A stretch of DNA of 64,000 nt from Azolla caroliniana (lineage: Eukaryota; Polypodiophyta), in assembly GCA_043228905.1 (NCBI GenBank), contig JBHGNT010000016.1, forward strand, positions 14,880,001 through 14,944,000, read 5' to 3'. The position numbers and the translations under genes were made by a program. The notes beneath the pieces were generated by a model that had not been told where the DNA came from, ran no database searches, and worked only from the letters and a program-made list of their open reading frames with translations. This document shows, piece after piece, positions 10,119-21,731 of this stretch. How positions within the stretch are numbered: the first letter of the stretch is position 1; the number at the start of each line of letters is the position of its first letter.

Positions 10119-10130
10119 TGGTATCAAAGC
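10119..10130 (+). promoter_or_regulatory. Primer-binding site (initiator tRNA-Met type), Copia B
   Basis: TGGTATCAAAGC immediately after the LTR-terminal CA; this is the usual plant Copia site complementary to the 3' end of initiator tRNA-Met. Confidence 0.85.
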
Positions 10131-10277
10131 GACTTGGTAGCTCAATCTAGCCCATCCGCGTGCGTTGTGTCCTACACCGACGACCAAGAACTGGCTCATC
10201 GCTATCGTAGCTTCGCTACATAGCTCACATTCGAAGAGAGAAGAAGATGATGATGAATCGACATAATAAATACTCAA

Positions 10278-13200
10278 ATGGGGAGCGCTCTCCCTACCGA
10301 GAAGTTGGATCGAAACAACTTCGCATCTTGGGAGTACAAGATGTACCAATACCTTGTCGGACAAGGCTATTGGAGCTACATCAAAGGAGTGCACGAAGAC
10401 CGACCCGTCGAAACGGCTCCCGGATATGCGACATGGGAGCAAGCCGCAAGCTGCGTGATGTACTGCTTGGCGACATGTGTTCACGATCACATGCTCGGGT
10501 ACATTCGCGAAGCCAAGACGCCGAAGGAGGCATGGGAAAATCTACGAAAGATTTTCGCGGCGAACACAACCGCAAGAAGGCTTCAACTCCGCCAAGAGTT
10601 GAACAACATTCAATAAAGGGACATGTCCATCACGACATACACCTTGAAGATCAAGGAGCTTTGCGACTCGCTCGGCTCGATAAGCGTAAGTATCGATGAT
10701 GATGAGATGGTGCAAATATGCCTCAACGGCCTCGCACTACGGTTCGGTACAATGCGAACCGTCGTTCTAATAAGGGAGAAATCCTCCTCCTTCGAGCTCC
10801 AATCAATGTTATTGGTCGAAGAAAACCATGTGCGTACAAGGAGCAATGAGTCGGAAGGCCACATGCTCTACACGCACTTGAACAGAGGAAGAGGACGCGG
10901 ACGAGCAAGAGGCCGATTCGGCCAAGGACAAGGCGGACGAGGTCCGACCTACGACAACAACTCCCAATTTCGGCCACAAAACGGAAGCCAACGAGGAACC
11001 TTCGCAAGAAGGGGGAGCTTCCACTCCGGCCCGAGCCGTCAAAACGCAACCGAATGTGGATATTGTGGAAAGCTCGGCCACTACGAAGAAGAGTGCCGAA
11101 AGAAGATGCGTGAATCGGCCTCCACAAGCCGACAATTCACAAATTATGCGCACAATTCCGACTACGAAGAGTATAGCGGAATGTACGGGCACAACTTCGA
11201 CTACGAAGATCGTGGAGGAATGTATGCACACAACTCCGACCATGGCGGAATGTTCATGATGAAACATAGAGCAAACTCTATGTCGGCCTCTACCTCGACT
11301 AGTGCCCTCAATCCGGAGGACGTATGGTTTGTTGACTCCGGAACCTCAAACCATATGACATCTCATAAAGAATGGTTTCTCGAACTTCGAGAGCCGGAGC
11401 GACCCGGTTATGTCGAAATTGGAGATGACACTACACACTCGATTCGGCACATCGGCAATGTTTCGTTCGGCGAAAGAGGTAAGAAAACATACATTAAAAA
11501 TGTCTTGCATGTTCCCACCATCATGAAGAATTTGGTCTCGGTAGGCCAAATGGTTGAGCAAGGGATGCAACTACGATTCGACCAAGAAGGGTGCTTCATT
11601 GAAAAAGAGGGTTGAATCATCGCGCGCGGAAGAAGAGAGGGCCGGATGTTCATTCTCGATTCACATGAGATGAAATCCGCCATGTTCGCAAAAAGTACGA
11701 AAGCCGACTCCGACATAGAGCTATGGCACAAGCGAATCGGCCACATGAATCTCAACAAACTCAAAGCAATGAAATCGAAAGGTGTCGTCATCAGACTTCC
11801 GACATTCAAAGAAAAGGAGATTGAAGGTGTATGCGAAGTGTGCCAATTCGGCAAGCAACACCGACACCCATTCCCGAAAGAGTGGAACGTGAGGAAAGGT
11901 CTACTCGATGTAGTCCATTCCGACGTATGGGGACCGGCGCAGACGGCTACATTCGGCGGATGCCAATATTACGTGCTCTTCATCGATGACTTCTCCAAGC
12001 ACACGTGGCTCTATCCGATGCGACAAAAAAGCGAACTGTTCGGACACTTCCAAAGGTTTAAAAACGAAGTCGAAAAAGCCAATGGTCGTCATGTACGATG
12101 CCTTCGATTGGATGGCGGCAAGGAGTACTTCTTCGACGATTTCACGGCGTATCTCCAAAAGGAAGGAATTCGGCAAGAATTCACTTGCTGACACACTCCA
12201 CAACAAAACGGAGTAGCTGAGCGCAAAAATCGGCACATCCTCAAAGTAGCGCGGGCCATGATGAACAAGAAGCATATGCCCAAGTCATATTGGGTCGAAG
12301 CTACAAATACGGCCGCCTACCTAATGAACCGGTGCACAACGTCCGGAGTGCACGAGATCACTCCGCACAAAAAATACTTTGGTAAGAAGCCGGACTTATC
12401 GCACACCCGGATATTCAACGTGATAGCATACGTGCACATACTCGACAAAAAGCGACAAAAGCTAGATCCAAAGTCGGAGAAATGTATCCTCGTAGGATAC
12501 TCACTCGAACAAAAGGGGTACAAATGCTACAACCCATCTACCTGAAAAGTTCGAGTAAGTCGAGACGTCGTGTTCGACGAATCCGCATCCTGGTACGCAC
12601 TAGAGAAGATTCCGACTTCGACCTCGATCGACGCAGAACCGGCTGAACAAGAGCGAGAAGGTGGAGATCGCCTCGAAGACATGTTCGAAGATAACCCGAT
12701 TACCACAAGGCTAAGTGGGCCACAAGAGCCCCCGAGTGATCAAAGCACATCACGGCCTAGCCCGAAGATGGACAAAGGCAAGGCGAAAATGTTGGAATAC
12801 GAAGACGATCACTTCGATGACGATGAGTCGACTCACTCACTTAACAGTGAGTTCGGCGGCTTCGATGTACCAATCGGAGCTAAGAAAGCCCTCATCTCTG
12901 CAAATGAAAAGCTTTGTCGATCCACCCGTGAAAAGAATCCGGTCAGCCGATTCGGCTACAACGACTACATGGCATATCACTATGCCTTTATGATGAAGGT
13001 GGCGACAGTACGCGAGCCGGAAACATTTTCCGAAGCAGCCAAGGATCCGTGATGGATCGAAGCCATGAACGAGGAGATGCAGGCACTACGCAAGAACGAG
13101 ACATGGGATCTCGTTCCCACCTCACCACACAAAAAGGTGATCGGATGCAGATGGATTTACAAAGTGAAGTACAACGTTGACGGTTTCGTCAACCGCTACA

Positions 13201-14586
13201 AAGCGCGACTCGTAGTAAAAGGCTACGCCCAAATGCACGGAATTGACTACGAGGAGACCTTTGCCCCGGTGGCAAAGATGACGATGGTACGAACCGTAAT
13301 TGCGCTTGTCGCAACGAAAAGGTGGCACCTCCATCAAATGGACGTCAAGAAAACGCTTTTCTACAAGGCGAATTAGAAGAGGACGTATACATGATACAAC
13401 CACCCGACTTCACCTCGAGCACCCATCCGAAAGTTGTATGCCGACTCAAGAAGCCACTCTACGGCCTCAAGCAAGCACCGAGTGCTTGGCATTCGAAGAT
13501 AACACAATATCTTCATCAAATCGGCTTCCGTATGTCAAAATTGGACAACTCCCTCTACATACAAAGCGATTCCGGAAGTCTGATCGTCATCATCTTATAT
13601 GTGGATGACCTAGTCATTGGAGGTGAGCATCTTGTCAAAATCAATAAGGTCAAATCCCTCCTTTCCGACAAGTTCGAGATGACGGACATGAAGGAGCTCC
13701 ACTACTTCCTTGGCATCGAGGTAATTCGGACTCCGGCCGGAATCATGATCTCTCAATGGCACTACATCCTCAACTTGTTATACAAGTTTCGTATGGCTGA
13801 GTGCAAATCCGCGGCAACCCCACTCAATCACAATCTCAAACTAGATGCGAACTCCGGCACCAAAGCGTGTGAGGTGACTCAGTATCGGCAACTCATCAGG
13901 AGTCTCATCTATCTCACGATCACTTGACCTGATCTCAATTATCCGGTCGGTCTCCTTAGTCAATTCATGCAAACACCGCGTGATACTCACTTGGATTGCG
14001 CTAAGCGAGTTCTACGATACGTGAGTGGCACAATGGATTGTGGCATCCTCTACAAGACCACAATGCCAATACGACTCTCGAGGGGTACACAGACGCCGAT
14101 TGGGATGGCTACAAAGCCGATAGAAGATCAACCTCCGGATTTGTTTTTTCCCTCGGCGGCGGAGCAATATCCTGGAGTAGCAAAAAGAAACCAACCGTCG
14201 CTCTTTCAAGCACAGAGGCGGAATACAGGAGCGTGGCAGTGGCCGCATGTGAAGCCGTATGGCTCAAAAGGATACTCAAGGATCTGGGTGTACCCATCAA
14301 GGATCTGACTTCCCTTTACTGTGACAACATGAGCAATATCTATCTGGCTCAGGATCTGGTGTTCCACACGCGGACAAAGCACATCGAACTGCACTATCAC
14401 TTCATCTGAGAGCGCGTTCTAGCTGGCGAAGTCGACCTACATCACATTAGCACAAAGCTTCAAATAGCTGACATCTTCACTAAAGCCTTAGGAGCCAACA
14501 AGCTATGGCAATTCATGACCAATCTCGGATTGACGATCCTTGACCTGCCAAGCTTGAGGGGGAGTACTGAACACACTACTCAATAA
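10278..14586 (+). pseudogene. Copia B gag-pol polyprotein, broken by C-to-T stops and two frameshifts
   Basis: A full Ty1/Copia polyprotein in order: Gag (from 10278), CCHC knuckle CGYCGKLGHYEEECRKK (about 11055), protease WFVDSGTSNHM (about 11330), GAG-pre-integrase and integrase core (11700-12300; HSDVWGP, then RLDGGKEY, a Gly-Gly where Asp-Asn is usual), RT (13065-13930; YVDDLVIGG about 13600) and RNase H (14060-14400; ALSSTEAEYRS). The frame is constant from 10278 to about 13350 apart from stops at 10614 (TAA), 11613, 12189, 12543 and 13050 (all TGA); more follow at 13925 and 14407 (TGA). Context says the TGAs replaced CGA arginine codons and the TAA a CAA. Frameshifts lie near 13351 (extra As) and near 14056. 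The element is dead but recent. Confidence 0.9.
14554..14565 (+). promoter_or_regulatory. Polypurine tract of Copia B
   Basis: TTGAGGGGGAGT after the end of RNase H coding sequence, the usual plus-strand primer just before a Copia 3' LTR. Only about 28 bp of possible LTR follow before the sequence changes at 14595. Confidence 0.75.
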
Positions 14587-14594
14587 CGCGTGGA

Positions 14595-14682
14595 TTCTCC
14601 AAGATCTGTCGGCGCTTTGTGACCTTTTTCGGCGTCGTCTCCTGCCGACCTCTTTTCTTTTGTGTGATGGGGAGCACCGGTG
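14595..14682. repeat. 88-bp exact copy of Gypsy internal sequence (17605-17692)
   Basis: Base-for-base identical by eye to 17605-17692, inside the Gypsy extra ORF. It replaces the Copia B 3' LTR after about 28 bp. The identity implies a recent copy or conversion event. The donor could also be another copy of the same Gypsy family. Confidence 0.85.
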
Positions 14683-14839
14683 ATGGCTGACAACCGGATG
14701 ACGACTGAACAGACCGGCCGGACGGGGCCGACGAAGATGAGAGAGGCTTCAGGAATGGTCATCACCAACCGACAGCAGCCAGAGCGGCCGGAGGGCCGGA
14801 CAAGGTCAGGGAAGCAAACAGGCCGCCAGGATGACGGGG
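14683..14839. other. GC-rich filler between Copia B and the Gypsy LTR
   Basis: 157 bp rich in CCGG, similar in composition to the Gypsy element but not matched by eye to any other part of the window. Possibly Gypsy-family sequence left by a rearrangement. Confidence 0.4.
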
Positions 14840-15228
14840 TGTTGTCTGCCTGGCCGGACTAGCCTCAACACAGGTGTCTATCCGACACTTCTCCAAAGGG
14901 GTGGTAAGGATTGGATGATAGGTTACACGCGTAAGATGATTACAATTAAGCACAGACGGTAAACAATACGAGATATAGATAAACACACAATAATTACTAT
15001 TGTATTACTTCCCTCAAACCCTTTACAAATCATCGGATCCTTTTATAGGCATCCGGCAAGGTTACAATCGGTGTGCTTAGGCAACCGACATCCGAATCGG
15101 TCCGGATCCGGATCGGTACAACTGTACCGGATCCGTCCCTCCGAATAATAATTCTACTATTATTTACTTCCTATTATCCGATCCGACTCCGCCTTCCCAC
15201 TTGTCCTTGCTCTTCTGACCGGCCAACA
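14840..15228 (-). repeat. 3' LTR of the Gypsy element
   Basis: 389 bp, TGTTG to CAACA. Minus-strand TATA box CTATAAAAG (about 15041-15049). It contains an inverted GGATCC/GTACC cluster near 15100-15140. Confidence 0.92.
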
Positions 15229-15278
15229 CATGGCACGCCCGTGGGAAAGTGCCTTGCACTTCGAATCCACTCCCGGCC

Positions 15279-18200
15279 TCATTCTTCCTCCAAAATATCG
15301 AGCACACTCTGCTCGATGGTGTCAAGTGGTGCTTCTTCCTCCTGTTCCTGTTCCTTGCCTGCCTGGTCTCCGACCTCCGGTTGGGTGGGCTGTTCTGTAA
15401 AAGTTTGCTGCTCCGGCTCTGCTTGATTCCGTGGTGCCGGTGCTTCCTCACTGCTTCGTCCGGGTTCTTCCTGTTCTCCCTCTGTTCCAGGCTCTGTTCT
15501 GTTACCAGTGTCGCTTTCTCCGGTCTCGACTGGTTGGCTCGGTACGCCTTCTTCCTCTGCTCTGGTGTCTTCCGGTCTCAGCTCTTCTTCTTCTCCGGCA
15601 TCGGGCTGCTCCTGCTCTTCTTCTTCTCCTTCGATCGGAAGTTCTTCTTCGGGTATTCCTTGTCGGGGTTGTTCGGTGTCGGTTGGTTCAACTTCAGCCG
15701 GTCGCTCTCCCTCACTTATCGTGATTGGCGTCGTTCTTCCCTTAGCTTCTTGTCGTAACCGGTCCTGCTCGTATCTCTCCAACTCCAACTGAGTTGCGAG
15801 CTGCCCGTCATCCAACCTCTCTACCAACCCTCGGATTTCTTTGAGGTGTTCTTCTGCTAAAGTGTAGAAATCCTCCGACAATTCTTCCCGAATGGCGACG
15901 ATACTTTCTTCATCCATCTTGTAGAACTTGTCACCGGTCTTCCTCCGATTCTCGGCATCCGCTCAGAGTGTCTGCAGCTCGGCTGCCTGTTGTGACCACT
16001 CCTTCCATAGCTTTTCCGTACTTTCGTTGATGCTTGCCTGAGCTCGGGTACTCCATCCTGACATGATGAGCTTGATCCGGTCAACCCCCGCCTTAGCATG
16101 CGCATAAGCTTCTTGCTTTTCCTTCCTTGCCCGTTTTATAATGTCGGCCATTATCTGAGCCTGGGCCTCGTAATCCGCTTTCTGCTTTTCATAGGTACTT
16201 TGCAGTTTGCTGATCATGAAGGTCGATTTTTCCTTTTCTTCATTCCTGATCTTGGTCAGATCCAGCTTTTCCCGCCTTAGCGCCTCTAATTCCTTCCTTC
16301 TCTCCGTCGCTTGGGCTATTTCCGCCGACAATGCTTCCTTGTTGGCACTAACCTCATCCATTGCCTTAGCCAGGTCTAATCGGGTCTCTTTGAGCTGTTC
16401 TTTCAGCTTCTCTATTTGCCGGTCGTAGTTTGCTGCCCGTTTCTTGTTGTCCGACTCGGCCTACTTGTGATCTCGGTAGAGATGGTCGAAGTCCTCCGTC
16501 TTCTGCTTCAGGCGTCGGTTTGCCTGAGCTCTTAACCGATCGTCCCGGTCCTTCTGTTGTCGGAGTTCTTCCTGCAGTCGTTCTATCTCCTACTCGGCAT
16601 GTCGACGTAGTCGGTCCTTCTCCTTTTGCAGCTTCTCTTTTTCTTCTTGCAGTCGGTCATTAGCGGCTCGACCTTTCCGGAGGCCTTCTTCCATTTTTCG
16701 TCTATCGTCCTCCACCGCTTTCCGCTGCTCCCTTTCTCTTTCCCTTAATGCCTCCTGAGCTTTTAACTCCTCTCGTAAGGTTTCTATTATTTTTTCGGTC
16801 TCAGGGCTGGTTTGCAAGGCTACCGGTTCCAGTTCCGGTTCTGGTTGTTTCCTTGTTGTCCCGACCGGCTCGATGACAACTTGTGCTTGTTGAATTCCTT
16901 CCCTTGCCTGCAACAGCTCCCGTTGCATTTCCTCGATCTGTGTTCGGAGCGCGACCAACTCCTGAGTTGTTGTATGCGTCAGCTGTTGCCTACACGTTTC
17001 TTCTTTCTCTAACTGGTCTGCTACTCCCGATAACTGCTCCGAAAGCCATCTCAGCCATTGTGGCTTTGTTCTTCCTGTGTCGGGGTGGCCTTGCTTACTT
17101 AACTCAGGCTGTTTTTCCGGCCTTTTCTCTGGCTCCGGCGCTTGTTCATTCTTCTTCTCTGGGATGACCGGTTCTCTGAAGTCCGGCACAACCGGTGTCG
17201 GTGCTGCTTCCCTCGGTACGGGTTCCAGTGCTGTTTCCGCCTCAGCTACTGGAGGTGGTCCTTGCGCCCTCTACTGAGTTTTGTCAACTGGTGGAGCCGG
17301 TCCTTTCGCCCGTTTCTCCCGACCTTGTCTTGCTGGGAGTCTTACCAGTGGTTCGGATGAGTCTTCTGTTTCAGCTTCCTCCTCCGGTGCGGTTACCAGA
17401 CGGACCTTTTGTATAAAGACCTCTGGTTCCGGTTCCGGCCGTCGCAGCGTTATATGGATTGGTTTGCGCGCTACCGGTTCCTCCTCGGCCGATTTCCCTT
17501 TGCCTTTACCTGCCGGTTTTGCCTTTGTTGCCGGTTCCTGTTGCTGTCGGGATGATCCTTCCCCCCGCTGTTTTGCTTCTTGCTGGGTCCATCCGGGGGT
17601 GTGTTTCTCCAAGATCTGTCGGCGCTTTGTGACCTTTTTCGGCGTCGTCTCCTGCCGACCTCTTTTCTTTTGTGTGATGGGGAGCACCGGTGGGGCTAAC
17701 ACCGTTAGCCATTGTGCTATCCCGGCCCATGGCTTTTTTCCTTCCACAAGATTTTTGATGGCCTCCTTCAATCCTTCGGTTATGAAATGGAGCCAGTCTA
17801 TTTGTAAGCCTTCGTACGCTGCTATTAAGAACGTTGCCCGGTACTTGGCTATGGCCGGGGGACGGGGATTCACGAATCCGTATTCCATCATGGCGCGGGC
17901 CACTTCTCCGAACAGCAGGTTCTCTCCGCCCTGCGTTCGGTACGCCTTGCTGCTGATAGAGTACTCACCGAAATATTCGAACATGATTTCACTTGAAGGG
18001 TTTTCGATTGTTTGAAGTCCTCCTGCTTTTATCCCCGTGAGCGCCTGCACCGCTCCTTCCGTGACTTCTGATATATCGATCGATGCTGCCGCCTGCTCTG
18101 GTTTTGCGTGTGGTGGAGCGTCGGCGATCCGCAGCAATCCTTTTAACCCGTTCTCCCTCATCCATTGGCGTGCCTCTTCTGACAGTACCATTGTTTTGAA

Positions 18201-18440
18201 TTCTTCTTCTGTTGCCTGTTGTTCGGGATCGGGCTGTGTGTGCTCTATGCGTCGGATCGCTCTTCTGTGCTTCTGCGCCTGTATGTAGGAAAATTCGTAA
18301 AAAGTGAGTCCTTCGCAGGCCTGTGTCTTATATAGTGGCTTTTGCCTCGAGCCGCCCTTTTTCGTTTCCCGCGCATGTTCCTCTCCCGCCATAATTAGTA
18401 TGTCCTTTCTTGTTTGCCGCGTGTGAGTGCCCACGTTCAA
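15279..18440 (-). pseudogene. Gypsy extra 3' ORF (about 1053 codons), four in-frame stops
   Basis: Four open stretches starting at 18440, 17189, 16361 and 15917 all lie in one minus-strand frame, separated only by stops near 17271 (TAG), 16590 (TAG), 16461 (TAG) and 15963 (TGA), so this was one long protein. From the probable start (MAGEEHARETKK): residues about 20-270 are globular (FYEFSYIQAQKHRRAI, YFGEYSISSKAYRTQGGENL, YGFVNPRPPAIAKYRATFL); then a basic Pro/Lys/Arg-rich linker; then long Glu/Gln/Arg-rich coiled coils; then a very acidic C-terminal tail (Glu/Pro-rich, 15300-15700). It lies between integrase and the 3' LTR, where Tat/Athila elements carry an extra ORF. I do not recognise the globular domain; a structural or nuclear-interaction role is only a guess. 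Confidence 0.7.
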
Positions 18441-18570
18441 GCTTTAAATAGCAAGTACGCGCACGTCCTTCTTTAATGCATGGCGCCTCTTCGTTGCATG
18501 GTGGCGCTCCCACCTCTTGTGATCTCCCCATCATTACTATGATTCGCGTCGATTTTGCCCACGTCTTCTT

Positions 18571-18612
18571 TTTTTTTTTCTTTTTTTTCTTTTTTTTTTT
18601 CTTTTCTTTTCT
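18571..18612. repeat. Poly-T/TC tract between Gypsy integrase and extra ORF
   Basis: T-rich run with scattered C on the plus strand (A-rich on the element's coding strand) separating pol from the extra ORF. Confidence 0.7.
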
Positions 18613-18626
18613 TTGTTTGGACCACG

Positions 18627-21250
18627 TCATTTGCTGGTCCCCCCCGATTTGTTCGGGTCGGTTCGTGTGGATACCGGATCCTTCTGTCGGTTTTCCGGGA
18701 TAGTCTTTGTCAATATCGGTGTCGGTTCTTCCTCGGTCCGAATATCTTCAGCAGCGTCTGTCGGTGTCGGTTCTTCATCTTGCCGGATTTCCGGGTTTTG
18801 CTTGAACGGGTTTGCTGGCATATTTCCCTTATACGGCTTTAGCTGAAACCCATTTGCCCACTTGCCGATGACATCTCCAGACAACGTGCCGAGCAGATAC
18901 GACCCATTGTACTCCTTGGTGATCCAGAACGGTCCGGTCCATCGAAACCGCAACTTTCCCGGCATGTTCCCCATCCGTGTCTGGAATAGTAGCACCGGTT
19001 TCCCGACTTCGAACTCCTTTTCATTGCCACGCCGGTGTCGGTCCACGAAAGCTTTTCTCCTCCTTTGCTCCAGTTTGAGTTGTAGTAAGCTGGCTATTCG
19101 GTTTTCTTCTAATTCCAACAACGTCGCCAGCCGGATTCGTTCGGACTCGTTCTCACTTAAGCGCTCCTTCACCTGAATCCGTAAGCTGGGGATCTGGAAC
19201 TCTACCGGCAAGACCGCTTCTAACCCGAATGCTAGTCGGAACGGGGTTGTCCGGATGCTGGTTTTGTACGTTGTTCGGTACGCCCATAGCGCGCTTTGCA
19301 ATTTCGTATCCCAGTCGGTCCGGTTCTCGTTGACGATTTTTCGTAGGATGTTCTGCAGAGTTTTGTTCGTTGATTCCGCTAGTCCATTGGCTTGAGGGTA
19401 GTAGGGTGTACTCTTTTTATGTACCACCGCGTAAAATGACGTCAGGCTTTCTACTACCTGCCCGAGATAATGCCCTCCTTGGTCACTTATAAGCTCGATC
19501 GGGCAACCATACCGGCACCATATGCACTCGTACAGGAACTTTGCCGTGGACGCGGCCGTGTTGTCCCGTAAGGCCTTTGCTTCTACCCATTTGGTGCAAT
19601 AGTCGGTTGCCACTATGACATACCGATTTCCGGTTCGCATTGCCGGTGGCTTCAAGGGACCGACAAAGTCCAAACCCCACTTTTGAAACGGTTCCAAGGG
19701 CAAGACCGGGTGGTGTGGCATCCGTGCCTGCTCTGTGGGTTGGCCCAGTCGTTGACACAAATCGCATTCTCTGCTATACTTCACGGCATCTTTTAGGGTG
19801 GTGGGCCACCATAGTCCGCTCTGCCATATTTTTCGAGCGGTTGCGTCGTCGGCATAATGCCCACCGGCAATTCCACAGTGGGCTTCCCTGAGGATTAAAT
19901 CCTTCTCATCGCTCCGCACTGCTCGTCTCCAGATGCCATCTGCCCCCTTGTGATAGAGGGTGTCTCCAACCAAGCAGAAATGTCTACTTCTTACTGCTAC
20001 CCTTTTCCTTTCATCGCGGTCCATGTTCTCCGGGGGAACTCCGGTGCTCAGGAACTGATGCATCTCAGTTAGCCATGTGTCTTCATCGGCTACCGTTGTA
20101 TCCGTTGCCGGTTTCGTCGTGATCCGGAACAATTCGGCGTCAGGAAACTCATCCTGGACGCCCTCCCCTGCTTCTCCGGATTCGAGTATGCTTAGGTAGT
20201 CCGCTACCGCATGCTGCGCCCCGGGTCGGTGGAAAATGTCGAATTCAAATTCCTGTAGCAGCAGTGTCCACCGTGCAATTTTTCCCGTGCTCTCCGTGCC
20301 GGCTGTAGACCGCGAAATTGTCAAGGAAGACCTGCATAAAACCGGGGATATATTCCCCGAAAATTTCCATTATTATCCTTTGAAAGGTCGTTGGAGCCGT
20401 CTTTAGTCCGAACATCATCACGACCGCGACGAACACTCCCCATTCCGTCACGAACGTTGTCTTCTCTTGGTCGGCCGGGTTCATTCGTATTTGGTTGTAG
20501 CCGCTAAATCCATCCAGGAAGCTGTAAACTTCGTGGCCGGCTACCGCATCTAACACCCCGTCCGTAAATGGTAGTGGAAACGCATCGGTCATTGTTGCGG
20601 CATTTAGTTTTCGGTAATCCACGCATACTCGGATTTTGCCGTTCTTTTTCGGGACCACCACTATCTGACTCAGCCAGGTTGCCTGCTTGACCGGTCGGAT
20701 AAATCCGACCCGGAGGAGCTTATCAATTTCCTCCTTCACCTTTGCTGCATAATTCGGATTCATCCGGTACCTGCGTTGAGCGATCGGTTTCGCGTCCGTA
20801 CTTAGGTGAATTTGGTGCTGATAGAGCTGGGGGTCCAGCCCTCGCATGTCTTCGTATGACCACGCGAACACATCCTTGAAGTCTGTTAATAATACTACCA
20901 TTGCCTTCTTTTCTTCCTTCGGAAATTCCTTTGCAACATTTACCGGTCGGGGCTTGTCTACTGTGCCGAGGTCCACCTCCTCGAGTTGGGATGCTTTTAC
21001 CCTCTGGGATATCGTCATTTCCCTCTCTAGGGATTCCTGCGCTTGTCGTAGTTCCCGGATCGCCGCTTGGTCCGGTTCATCCGGCGTCGTAATGTACGGT
21101 TCTACTGCCGCCGTGATATCCACCTCAAATAGTGGGACGATCCGTGGGTGTTCCTCGAGGTACCGCTCGACTTCCTCGTCCGGTAATCCCTCCAACATGT
21201 TAATGCTTTCCGCATACAATGGAGTTGCTTCCTTCCTGGTGATCACCCGT
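18627..21250 (-). pseudogene. Gypsy pol: RT (catalytic Asp lost), RT thumb/RNase H deleted, integrase intact
   Basis: RT frame 21246-20245: FAWSYEDMRGLDP, VVVPKKNGKIRVCVDYRKLN, SFLDGFSGYNQIR, then MQVFLDNFAVYS, where the family has FLDDF, so the second catalytic Asp is Asn. Just after AVYS (about 20290) the sequence jumps, with a frame change, to GKIARWTLLLQEF, which normally follows RNase H; the RT thumb and RNase H are missing. The integrase frame (to 18627) has the zinc domain (HCGIAGGHY...CDLCQRLG), DFVGPL, LISDQGGHYLG and GLAESTNKTL (the DDE triad), and a Pro/Glu/Thr-rich C-terminus. The chromovirus interrupts this gene at 21256, just upstream of RT. Confidence 0.85.
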
Positions 21251-21256
21251 GGTTGC

Positions 21257-21325
21257 TGTCATAACTAGACTCGAACCCATAACCTTTTGTTACACGGGTC
21301 GAGACTTTACCATTAGGTTATGAAT
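21257..21325 (-). other. tRNA-like sequence at the outer end of the LTR
   Basis: Read on the minus strand, an A box-like TAACCTAATGG (one mismatch to TRGYNNARNNG) is followed 43 nt later by a B box, GGTTCGAGTC (full match to GWTCRANNC). This is almost exactly the spacing of a tRNA gene. The D-arm context TAATGGTAAAG looks like a tRNA D loop, and TCATAAC near the start pairs with GTTATGA near the LTR end. The B-box side ends at the LTR terminus. The same block starts the 3' LTR at 26581. It could be an internal Pol III promoter or a fossil tRNA/SINE captured by the LTR; the anticodon arm is poor, so it is not a functional tRNA gene. Confidence 0.6.
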
Positions 21326-21432
21326 TGTAATTTGAAGGATATTATTTTCATTTAGGTTTTATTGGGAAATTGATGTATATTCCAGATTTCTCTGGAACAT
21401 TCTAGAAACTTCAGGAGTATTCCTGAAGACAC

Positions 21433-21477
21433 TATAAAAGGAGGCGCAAGGCATTAGTTCGAACCAAATCGGTTCAA
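21433..21477 (+). promoter_or_regulatory. Chromovirus promoter and predicted RNA 5' end (self-primer)
   Basis: TATAAAAG at 21433-21440. The normal TATA-to-start distance of about 30-33 nt predicts transcription starting near 21463-21466. The 12 nt at 21466-21477 (AAATCGGTTCAA) are perfectly complementary to 21732-21743 just inside the LTR, as expected if the RNA 5' end folds back to prime reverse transcription. Confidence 0.7.
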
Positions 21478-21546
21478 CGCCAGTCTTAAGCCTTCTAACT
21501 ACTGTTGTATATCTTCCTTCATATAATACATATATCTTTCGCATCA

Positions 21547-21596
<50 letters not shown>

Positions 21597-21731
21597 ACTC
21601 ATTCCTTCTCTCAAAGTTCGACACCTCTCATAGTACTAATCCTTCTCTGTCTTAGTACTATTCCCCAACAATAGTACTAATCCTTCTTTTAGTACTAATT
21701 CCTTCTCTGCCTTAATAGAGTTCCTGACAGT

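Larger units (their letters stand above)
21257..21729 (+). repeat. 5' LTR of the chromovirus
   Basis: Starts TGTCATAAC, ends CCTGACA. Contains an antisense tRNA-like segment at its outer end, TATAAAAG (21433-21440), a (TC)n tract (about 21551-21592) and four TAGTACTA palindromes between 21631 and 21700. Confidence 0.95.

Noticed and set aside
15249-17416. Long plus-strand frames rich in Phe/Leu/Cys/Ser opposite the Gypsy extra ORF
   Set aside because: Antisense shadows of the Glu/Gln/Arg-rich minus-strand frame; composition is explained by that strand.
21257-21325. A functional tRNA gene
   Set aside because: A and B boxes fit, but the T stem and anticodon arm pair poorly and it is part of the LTR end, so only tRNA-like is claimed.
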